From Solirubrobacterales bacterium (GTDB taxonomy: Bacteria > Actinomycetota > Thermoleophilia > Solirubrobacterales > Solirubrobacteraceae), in NCBI GenBank assembly GCA_019240015.1, contig JAFAZB010000482.1, positions 1 to 7,566 on the forward strand: a stretch of DNA of 7,566 nucleotides, written 5' to 3'. A model generated the notes under the pieces. That model ran no database searches, was not told where the DNA came from, and worked only from the letters and a program-made list of their open reading frames with translations. The position numbers and the translations under genes are program-made. Shown here piece after piece: positions 1 through 5,389 of this stretch. The first letter of the stretch is position 1. Every line of letters starts with the position of its first letter.

Positions 1-1
1 C

Positions 2-1012
2 CGCGTGCGGGGCTCCTGGTGGCCGGTGGCGCAGGCGGCGGTGGCGTCGGCGATCGCGTGGCTGGTCGCACACCGGCTGCTGGGCCATCCGCAGCCGTTC
101 TTCGCGCCGATCGCGGCGGCGATCTCGCTGAGCACCAGCCGCATCCAGCGGAGCAGGCGGATCGTGCAGATGGTGGGCGGGGTGCTGCTGGGGATCGCGA
201 TCGGCGAGGCGCTGGCGTCGGCGCTCGGGACCAGCACCGTCGCGCTCGGGGCGATCGTGTTCGCAACGATGGGGGCGGCACTGCTGAGCGGGGTCGGTTT
301 CTTCAGCGAGGGGATGATGTTCGCCAACCAGGCTGCGGCCTCGGCGATCCTGGTGGTCACGCTGCACAGGCGCGGGACCGGCGCCGAGCGCGCGGTCGAC
401 GTGCTGGTCGGCGGCGCCGTGGCGTTCGCGATCGGGGTGGTGCTGTTCCCGGCTGAGCCGATGTCGCTGCTACGCGACGCGGAGCGCGCCGTGCTGCGTA
501 CGCTGGCGGACCGGCTGACCGAGTCGGTGGCGCTGCTGCGAAGCGGTGAGCCTCCCGATAGCGAGTGGACGCTGCGGGCCGGATCTGACATCCATCAGCA
601 GCTCGCGGCGCTCGCGCGGGCGCGGGCCACCGCCCACGCCAACGTGCGGATCGCCCCTCGCCGCTGGCATCTGCGAGCCGTGGTCGACGCCGAGAATCGC
701 CGTACCGCGCGACTTGACCTGCTCGCCAACGCGGTCCTGGGCCTGATTCGCGCGGCGGGCTTCCAGGCAAGCGCGCGCCGCCCGGTCCCCTCTGAGCTCG
801 AGCAGCAGATCGCTGCGCTGGCGCTGGCGATCGGGGGATTGTCAGCCGCCGGCCAGCCGTGGGCGCCCGAGCTGCTCGACGAGGTCGGACGGGTCGCCGC
901 CGAGGCGATCGGACACAGTCCGGTCGATGACGCCACGCCCGGGCCGGTGCTGGCATCGATTCTGCGGGCCACGGCGACCGATCTGGTGGAGCTGATCGGC
1001 AGTGACCGCTGA
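2..1012 (+). CDS. FUSC-family (aromatic acid exporter-like) membrane protein, probably 5'-truncated by the window edge
   Basis: Numbering is from the GTG at position 5. The N-terminal half is a bundle of hydrophobic helices, roughly residues 8-25, 31-45, 55-73, 78-97, 105-121 and 130-149. The second half (about 155-335) is a mostly soluble, Arg/Ala/Glu-rich helical region. The segment HPQPFFAPIAAAISL (28-42) resembles the first FUSC/ArAE module, whose members are linked to efflux of aromatic acids and similar compounds across the cytoplasmic membrane. Transported substrate cannot be read from the sequence. The frame is open to the window edge. Family members usually have residues before the RGSWWP-like segment, and no ribosome site is visible, so the true start probably lies upstream. 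It is followed after 29 nt by a TauE-like exporter in the same direction, which suggests a shared transcript. The family call is fairly secure; the function is inferred. Confidence 0.8.
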   Translation, partial: RVRGSWWPVAQAAVASAIAWLVAHRLLGHPQPFFAPIAAAISLSTSRIQRSRRIVQMVGGVLLGIAIGEALASALGTSTVALGAIVFATMGAALLSGVGFFSEGMMFANQAAASAILVVTLHRRGTGAERAVDVLVGGAVAFAIGVVLFPAEPMSLLRDAERAVLRTLADRLTESVALLRSGEPPDSEWTLRAGSDIHQQLAALARARATAHANVRIAPRRWHLRAVVDAENRRTARLDLLANAVLGLIRAAGFQASARRPVPSELEQQIAALALAIGGLSAAGQPWAPELLDEVGRVAAEAIGHSPVDDATPGPVLASILRATATDLVELIGSDR

Positions 1013-1017
1013 CGCCC

Positions 1018-1040
1018 CGTGCACTCTGGCAGAGTGCGCG
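1018..1040 (+). promoter_or_regulatory. Strong hairpin/palindrome directly before the TauE-like start codon
   Basis: The arms GCACTCT (1021-1027) and AGAGTGC (1031-1037) are perfectly complementary around a GGC loop. The stem extends outward by a T-G wobble (1020/1038), G-C (1019/1039) and C-G (1018/1040), giving a 10-bp stem with a 3-nt loop. It fills most of the FUSC-TauE gap and ends 1 nt before the GTG at 1042. No T-run follows, so a classical intrinsic terminator is unlikely. It could mask the start codon in mRNA or be a DNA operator; the sequence does not decide between these. Confidence 0.5.
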
Positions 1041-1041
1041 C

Positions 1042-1941
1042 GTGCACATCGACCCCTACATCATCCTCGGCAGCGCGATCATCGGGCTGCTGGTGGGGAT
1101 GACGGGGGCGGGCGGCGGGGCGCTGATGACGCCGATGCTGATCCTGCTGTTCGGGGTCACCCCGTCGACGGCGATCTCCAGCGATCTGGTCGCGGCGGTG
1201 GTGATGCGGCCGATCGGCGCCGCCGTGCATCTGCGCGCCGGCACGGTCAACATGCGGCTGGTCCGCTGGATGGTGCTGGGATCGGTGCCCGCCGCGTTCC
1301 TCGGCGCCTATCTGCTGCGGCTGATGGGCCACGCCAAGGCCGCGCAGCACAACGTCGAGGTGGCGTTGGGGGCGGCGCTACTGATCGGGGCGGGCGCGAT
1401 GGCGCTTCGCCTGGCGCTCGATCGCCAGCGCGGCCTGCAGCGGCGCGCCACGGTCGCCGAGCTGGAGCCGCGGCCACTGCCGACGATCGCGATCGGAGTG
1501 CTCGGCGGGATCATCGTCGGGATCACGTCGGTCGGGTCGGGGTCGTTGATGATCATCCTGCTGCTGTTCCTCTACCCGACGATCGGGGCCAATCAGCTGG
1601 TCGGAACCGATCTCACCCAAGCAGTCCCGTTGACGCTGTCGGCGGCGCTCGGGGCGCTGGTGTTCGGTCACGTCGAGTTCGGGGTCACCGGTTCGCTGGT
1701 GATCGGCAGCGTGCCCGCGGTGCTGATCGGCTCGCTGCTGTCGGCGAGCGTCCCCGACCGGTACGTGCGGCCGGCGATCGCGTTCGTGATCTTCGCCTCG
1801 GGGCTGAAGTACGTAGGGGTGGGAACGACGGCGCTCGGATGGATTCTGTGTGCGGTGCTGCTCGCGGCGGGGATACTGTGGCTGGGCCGAGCCCGGCCTT
1901 GGGCGAGTCACGATCGCTTGGTGGATGACAGATCAACTTGA
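1042..1941 (+). CDS. TauE/SafE-family (sulfite/organosulfonate exporter-like) membrane permease
   Basis: This 299-aa protein has the two-fold repeated design of the TauE/SafE family. The first repeat begins with a glycine-rich hydrophobic segment at about 17-38 (VGMTGAGGGALMTPMLILLF) followed by SSDLV. The second begins at about 158-180 (VGITSVGSGSLM, then a Leu-rich helix) followed by GTDLT. Eight or so hydrophobic helices are visible, with a basic loop at 127-146. Characterised members move sulfite, sulfoacetate or other small organic anions across the cytoplasmic membrane; the substrate here is unknown. GTG 1042 is the only ordinary start before an in-frame TGA at 1003-1005. It gives an N-terminus that enters the first helix directly, as expected. 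There is no clear Shine-Dalgarno; a hairpin sits immediately upstream. The 3' end overlaps the next gene by 17 nt, indicating co-transcription. Confidence 0.9.
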   Translation: MHIDPYIILGSAIIGLLVGMTGAGGGALMTPMLILLFGVTPSTAISSDLVAAVVMRPIGAAVHLRAGTVNMRLVRWMVLGSVPAAFLGAYLLRLMGHAKAAQHNVEVALGAALLIGAGAMALRLALDRQRGLQRRATVAELEPRPLPTIAIGVLGGIIVGITSVGSGSLMIILLLFLYPTIGANQLVGTDLTQAVPLTLSAALGALVFGHVEFGVTGSLVIGSVPAVLIGSLLSASVPDRYVRPAIAFVIFASGLKYVGVGTTALGWILCAVLLAAGILWLGRARPWASHDRLVDDRST

Positions 1942-2809
1942 GATCCCGGTTGCCGGAGGCGAGCTTGCCGTTTTCCGGCTCGGCGCCTCGGACCATGCCG
2001 AGCCGGCGGTGCTGGCGATCCATGGGATCACCGCGAGCAGCCGCGCGTGGCTTGCGGTGCAGCGTGCCTTGGGAGACCGCGCGAGCCTGATCGCGCCGGA
2101 CCTCCGCGGCCGCGGCCGTAGCAACCAGCTCCCGACACCGCACGGAATCGAGGCTCACGCCCAGGACATGCTCGCGATCCTCGACCACCTGGGCCTGGAG
2201 CGGGCGCTGGTCGTGGGCCACTCGCTCGGCGCATACATCGCCGCCAGGCTGGCCGACGACCATCCGGACCGGGTGCAGGCGCTGATCCTGGTCGACGGAG
2301 GGCTGACGATCCCCGGGATCGAGGGCGTCGACCCGCAGGAGTTCATCGACGGGTTCCTGGGCCCGGCGGTCGCCCGGCTGCGGATGAGCTTCGAGACTCG
2401 CGAGGCCTACCGCAACTGGTGGCGCAGCCATCCGGCGTTTGCGAATAGCGACGTCGATGACCGCGACTTGGCCGCCTATGCGGACCACGATCTGATCGGC
2501 AGTGCGCCGCAGCTGCGCCCCGCGGTCTCAGAGCAGGCGGTGCGCGCCGACGCCGCCGAGCTGTTCACGATGGGCGAGCCGACGAAGCGGCTGACGGTGA
2601 GCGCTCGGATGCTGTGCGCGCCGCTCGGCATCCTCAACGACGACCGCCCGATGCAGCCCCTGTGGCTGGCGCGGGAGTGGGCCGCCGCGGCATCCGACCA
2701 GCGCCGGGTGACGCTGGTCGAGCACGTCAACCACTACACGATCACGATGGGGGCGGCGGGCGCCGCCGCGGTGGCGGAGGCGGTGGCCGAGGCGCTCAGC
2801 GCCGGGTGA
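1925..2809 (+). CDS. Alpha/beta-fold hydrolase
   Basis: This 294-aa single-domain protein has the alpha/beta hydrolase layout. An oxyanion-hole HG (IHGITASS, 33-39 region) is followed by APDLRGRGRS (57-66), the nucleophile elbow GHSLGA with Ser100, and LVDGG (122-126). A cap-like helical insert spans about 135-225. The acid is probably Asp239 or Asp240 (LNDD), and the histidine is His270 in VNHYTI. Such enzymes are cytoplasmic esterases, lactonases, C-C hydrolases or haloperoxidase-like proteins; the substrate cannot be told. ATG 1925 was chosen because the protein then starts just before the first beta strand. An earlier in-frame start would add a low-complexity leader lying within the TauE coding region. 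The 17-nt overlap with the exporter suggests translational coupling. The 3' end overlaps a converging hydrolase gene by 76 nt, from the His270 codon onward. Confidence 0.88.
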   Translation: MTDQLEIPVAGGELAVFRLGASDHAEPAVLAIHGITASSRAWLAVQRALGDRASLIAPDLRGRGRSNQLPTPHGIEAHAQDMLAILDHLGLERALVVGHSLGAYIAARLADDHPDRVQALILVDGGLTIPGIEGVDPQEFIDGFLGPAVARLRMSFETREAYRNWWRSHPAFANSDVDDRDLAAYADHDLIGSAPQLRPAVSEQAVRADAAELFTMGEPTKRLTVSARMLCAPLGILNDDRPMQPLWLAREWAAAASDQRRVTLVEHVNHYTITMGAAGAAAVAEAVAEALSAG

Positions 2810-3435
2810 GAGCCGGCTGCGAGGCCGGGGCCACGCAGCCAGTTGCGCGCCGCGCTTCGGACCGCTTGCAGGTCGCCGCGCAGGCTGTGGTCGCCGGGGA
2901 CCTCGACCACGGTCCGATCGGGTCGCGCCGGCGGCATCCCGAACGGGTCCCGCTCGCCCTGGATCACCAGCAGCGGGACCGCCACGGCGTCGAGCTCGGG
3001 AAGCCGGCTCGGCGGCGGGTTGACCCTCCGCGGCGGCTGCAGCGGAAACGCCAGGCACAGCACGGCGATCGCGCTGGTGGCCGCCGCCGTCCGGCACGCG
3101 ACCCTGGCCCCCGAGGAGCGACCGCCCACGATCAGCGGCAGCGCCTCGAGCTCGGACTCGCGCAGTTGCGCGACCACCTGGGTCCAGGCTCGGTCGAGCT
3201 GTGCAGCGGGGCTCGGCGAGCGCCGTCCGGCGACCCGGTAGGGCTGCTCGACCAGCCCGACCGTGATCCGTTCGGCGAGCGCCGCTTCGGTGACCGCCAG
3301 CAGGTCCCGCGCGCCGACGCCTCCGCCCGCGCCATGGCCGAGAACCAGCGCCGCCCGCGGGTGCGTGACCCGGTGCAGGTGGACGTTGGCCCGTCCGTGG
3401 TCGGTCCGCAGCTGGAGCGGCGCCGCCGCCCTCAC
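2734..3435 (-). CDS. KANL3/Tex30-type alpha/beta hydrolase (dienelactone-hydrolase-like)
   Basis: The 233-aa product begins with a short beta region, then VLGHGAGGG (31-39), the glycine-rich oxyanion segment typical of the KANL3/Tex30-like alpha/beta hydrolases. The nucleophile motif is GRSSGAR with Ser107, the acid lies in GERDPFG (Asp163) and the histidine in GDHSLRG (His183), so the triad looks complete. The fold appears to end near WL (199-200). The last 30 or so residues are an Ala/Ser-rich tail without family features. Part of that tail is encoded antisense to the converging hydrolase, and the TAG stop is the complement of bases in that gene's conserved His-Tyr codons. The GTG start overlaps the TGA of the upstream HhH-GPD gene (GTGA, 3432-3435), so the two are almost certainly co-translated. 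Substrate and physiological role are unknown. Confidence 0.85.
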   Translation of the reverse strand: MRAAAPLQLRTDHGRANVHLHRVTHPRAALVLGHGAGGGVGARDLLAVTEAALAERITVGLVEQPYRVAGRRSPSPAAQLDRAWTQVVAQLRESELEALPLIVGGRSSGARVACRTAAATSAIAVLCLAFPLQPPRRVNPPPSRLPELDAVAVPLLVIQGERDPFGMPPARPDRTVVEVPGDHSLRGDLQAVRSAARNWLRGPGLAAGSHPALSASATASATAAAPAAPIVIV

Positions 3436-4010
3436 ACCGGGGCTTTTTCGGGCGCTGCGCGCCTGGCCTGCGCCGCGAGCGCAAGCTTGGCCTTGTGTGC
3501 GCGCTTGCCCGCCTGGTAGTCGGCCAGCGCCTGGGCAGAGTCGACGTCGCCGAGCGTCGGATGGGAAGGGACGAGCTCCGCGGCCACCTGCACGCCGAAG
3601 CGCTTCGCAAGCACCGCCGCGAGCGAGGCGACCTTCATCTCGCCGAATCCAGGCAGCCCCATCAGGTTGGCGCGCAAGCTCTGCGCGTCCGCGGCGTCGG
3701 TCCAGACGCGCGCGGCGTCGCCGTCGTAGCGGCGCAGGATGTGAACCGCCAGGTCGTGGACGCGGCGCGCCATCGATCCCGGGAATCGGTGGATCGCGGG
3801 ACGGGCGCGGAACACGGGCTCGAGGTCGGCCGACGCCAGCGTCTCGGCGTCGAATCGCCCCAGCCGCTCGCGCAACGCGAGCGGCCCCGAGAAGGCCTTC
3901 TGGACGGTGATCTGCTGGTCGAGCGCAAACCCCACCAGCAGCGCCAGCGGATCGGTCGCGATCAGCTCGTTGGACTCGTCGGAATCGGTGAAGTGGAGGC
4001 GATCGGGCAC
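3432..4010 (-). CDS. HhH-GPD-type base excision repair-like protein (TIGR03252-like)
   Basis: This 192-aa protein resembles the actinobacterial HhH-GPD family TIGR03252. Recognisable parts are PLALLVGFALDQQ (21-33), KAFSGP (38-43), a HRFPGSMARRV segment (74-84) and the helix-hairpin-helix LPGFGEMKVA (119-128). The HhH motif binds the DNA backbone in DNA glycosylases. The Lys of bifunctional Nth-type enzymes (LPGVGRKT) falls on Met125 here, with Lys126 one residue later. The usual VDTH-like Asp segment after the HhH is absent; PSHPTLGDVD (149-157) occupies that region. DNA repair is therefore inferred from family and not shown by catalytic residues. The start is GTG 4010, with AGGA seven bases upstream. 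It heads a two-gene minus-strand operon with the Tex30-like hydrolase. Confidence 0.85.
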   Translation of the reverse strand: MPDRLHFTDSDESNELIATDPLALLVGFALDQQITVQKAFSGPLALRERLGRFDAETLASADLEPVFRARPAIHRFPGSMARRVHDLAVHILRRYDGDAARVWTDAADAQSLRANLMGLPGFGEMKVASLAAVLAKRFGVQVAAELVPSHPTLGDVDSAQALADYQAGKRAHKAKLALAAQARRAAPEKAPV

Positions 4011-4016
4011 CGCCCG

Positions 4017-4022
4017 ATCCTA
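4017..4022 (-). promoter_or_regulatory. Candidate -10 element (TAGGAT) for the HhH-GPD operon, possibly leaderless
   Basis: On the minus strand TAGGAT fits the actinobacterial -10 pattern TANNNT and lies six bases before the GTG at 4010. Transcription would then start on or next to the start codon, giving a leaderless mRNA. The same bases contain AGGA at good ribosome-binding distance, so this may instead be only a Shine-Dalgarno. No convincing -35 was found at 17-18 bp. Confidence 0.25.
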
Positions 4023-4039
4023 CCGCGCACGGTGCTCGC

Positions 4040-4072
4040 CTTCCTACGCGCTTCCTACGCGTTTCACACGCG
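4040..4072. repeat. Three tandem 11-bp direct repeats in the divergent promoter region
   Basis: CTTCCTACGCG occurs twice without a mismatch (4040-4050 and 4051-4061). A third unit, TTTCACACGCG (4062-4072), matches 8 of 11 positions. The ACGCG core therefore recurs exactly every 11 bp at 4046, 4057 and 4068, so the copies lie nearly on one face of the helix. They sit between the divergent HhH-GPD and small membrane protein genes, ending 34 bp before ATG 4107. The spacing and TTC(A)-like cores recall direct-repeat sites of OmpR/PhoB-family regulators such as actinobacterial PHO boxes. That link is inference. Confidence 0.5.
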
Positions 4073-4106
4073 GCTCATAGAGCTCACGGAGAGGATCGCC
4101 GAGTCA

Positions 4107-4433
4107 ATGTCCTCGATCACTGCTCCGCTACGCGGCCGTCCCCGTCGACCCCAGCCTCCCGCCGAGGCCAAGCGGGTGCTCGCCGCTCGCCTGCGGGCGA
4201 GGCGCCGCCGCGTGCGCGCGATCCGCCGGCGGGTACTGGCGCTCGCGCTGACGCTGTTCATCGCCCTGTGGGCGGTGATCTTCGTGCAGCTGATCACCGG
4301 CAACGACCCGGCCCTGTCGAAGCGGAGCTCCACCACGTCGGGTTCGAGCGCCTCCGGTACGGGGAGCTCGACCTCGGGCTCCGGCTCCACCGCCTCGGGC
4401 AGCGCCACCCCCGTCACCAGCAGCCAGTCGTGA
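4107..4433 (+). CDS. Small single-pass membrane protein with Ser/Gly/Thr-rich C-terminal tail
   Basis: I do not recognise a named family. The 108-aa product has three parts: a strongly basic N-terminus (1-42, many Arg), one hydrophobic helix (about 43-63, LALALTLFIALWAVIFVQLI), and a low-complexity tail (about 72-108) of Ser, Gly, Thr and Ala. By the positive-inside rule the tail should be outside the membrane. The start ATG 4107 has GGAGAGG (4088-4094) 12 bases upstream, a slightly long spacing. Earlier in-frame GTG 4032 would add residues running through the repeat region and is less likely. The stop overlaps the ApbE GTG start by 4 nt, so the protein probably acts with the ApbE-like enzyme and the heme protein downstream. 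It contains no FMN-binding domain. It may be a tether or an assembly factor; this is inference. Confidence 0.75.
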   Translation: MSSITAPLRGRPRRPQPPAEAKRVLAARLRARRRRVRAIRRRVLALALTLFIALWAVIFVQLITGNDPALSKRSSTTSGSSASGTGSSTSGSGSTASGSATPVTSSQS

Positions 4434-5389
4434 GTGCCACCCGGTCGCGACCGGTGGCCGAGGCGATCGAGCGCTTCGAGTGCTTTGGCGGGGCGTGCTC
4501 GGTGCTCGTCGCCGGCCCTGGCCCCGCGGGAACCGCCCTCCAAGCTGCCGCCCGGGCTCGGCGGCGGATGCTCGAGTGGCACGCCCAGTTCTCGCGCTTT
4601 GACCCGCGAAGCGAGCTCTCGCGGCTGAACGCCGACCGGCATGAGGTCGTGCCGGTGAGCGGGATCATGGCCCGGTTCGTGCAGGCCGCGCTGGAGGCGG
4701 CCAGCATCACCGGCGGACTGCTCGACCCGACGCTCGTCGCCGAGCTCGAGCGAGCCGGCTACGCCGAGCACTTCGGCGCGCGCTCGGTGCCGCTGGCGTA
4801 CGCGCTGCGGCGCGCGCCGCGCCGCTCGCCCGCCGGGCCTCGCGGCGACGGCCGCTGGCGCACGGTCGCCGTCGACCCGCTGGCCTCGACGGTCACGCGT
4901 CCGGTCGGCGTGCGGCTGGACAGCGGCGGGGTCGCCAAGGGGCTGTTCGGAGACGTGCTCGCGTCGGTGCTGGGCGGCCACGCCGCCTATGCGGTCAACG
5001 CCGCCGGCGACGTCCGCTTCGGCGGCGCCGCCGGGCTGCTCCGGCCGGTGCAGGTCAGCAGCCCGTTCGACGACTCGGTCCTGCACACGTTCGCTGGCGT
5101 GCACGGCGCCGCCGCGACCAGCGGGATCGGGAGGCGCAGCTGGCTGAACGCCGACGGTCGTCCCGCCCACCACCTGCTCGACCCCGCGAGCGGGCGGCCC
5201 GCGTACACCGGGGTGGTCCAGGTCACCGCGCGGGCTCGGTCCGGGGTGCTCGCCGAAGCGCGGGCCAAGGCGGCCCTGCTCAGCGGCCCGGAGCGAGCGC
5301 GGGAGTGGCTCGCGCACGACGGTGGGCTGGTGGTCTACGAGACCGGGGAGCACGAGCTGGTGCAAGCCGGCGCGCTCGCGTGCCAATGA
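4430..5389 (+). CDS. ApbE-family FAD:protein FMN transferase
   Basis: The 319-aa product is ApbE-like. ApbE enzymes split FAD and attach FMN to a Ser/Thr of a target protein, using Mg2+. Visible landmarks are FECFGGACSVLVAG (16-29), FSRFDPRSELSRLN (54-67), the signature LDSGGVAKGLFGD (163-175), VNAAGDVRFGG (189-199), AATSGIGRRSW (228-238) and HHLLDPASGRPA (247-258). At the usual metal-site segment ADALATA it has AEARAKA (275-281), so Asp becomes Glu276 and Thr becomes Lys280. From memory, similar changes occur in other actinobacterial ApbE proteins beside ferric-reductase-like genes. There is no signal peptide or lipobox, so it is probably cytoplasmic, unlike classical lipoprotein ApbE. GTG 4430 overlaps the previous stop (GTGA), and its TGA overlaps the next ATG (ATGA). 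No Shine-Dalgarno is obvious, which fits coupled translation. Confidence 0.9.
   Translation: MSATRSRPVAEAIERFECFGGACSVLVAGPGPAGTALQAAARARRRMLEWHAQFSRFDPRSELSRLNADRHEVVPVSGIMARFVQAALEAASITGGLLDPTLVAELERAGYAEHFGARSVPLAYALRRAPRRSPAGPRGDGRWRTVAVDPLASTVTRPVGVRLDSGGVAKGLFGDVLASVLGGHAAYAVNAAGDVRFGGAAGLLRPVQVSSPFDDSVLHTFAGVHGAAATSGIGRRSWLNADGRPAHHLLDPASGRPAYTGVVQVTARARSGVLAEARAKAALLSGPERAREWLAHDGGLVVYETGEHELVQAGALACQ

Noticed and set aside
1002..1928. A 308-codon plus-strand frame overlapping the TauE-like gene
   Set aside because: Its product is a low-complexity Arg/Gly/Asp-rich sequence; the alternative frame encodes a membrane transporter with conserved repeats.
1..1941. Strong excess of GATC (16 in the first gene and 21 in the second by hand count, against roughly 3 expected for each at this base composition)
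   Set aside because: Most copies are ATC isoleucine codons after codons ending in G in Ile-rich membrane proteins. The Ile-poor apbE gene has only about 3, near expectation, so codon usage explains the signal without invoking methylation sites.
2805..2840. Searching for an intrinsic terminator between the converging hydrolase genes
   Set aside because: No GC stem followed by a T-run is present on either strand; the genes overlap instead.
2528..3610. A 360-codon minus-strand frame spanning the two hydrolase genes
   Set aside because: It crosses three recognisable genes in a different frame and has a disordered, Arg/Ala/Pro-rich product.
4107..4433. Reading the Ser/Gly/Thr-rich protein as a frameshifted remnant of an FMN-binding protein
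   Set aside because: The apbE gene starts at once after it, so no leftover FMN-binding coding sequence remains in any frame between them.
4064..5386. A 440-codon open frame antisense to the small membrane protein and apbE
   Set aside because: It is a shadow of strong G/C third-position bias: the product is rich in Arg/Pro/Gly/Ala with no domain, while the opposite strand encodes clear ApbE motifs over its whole length.
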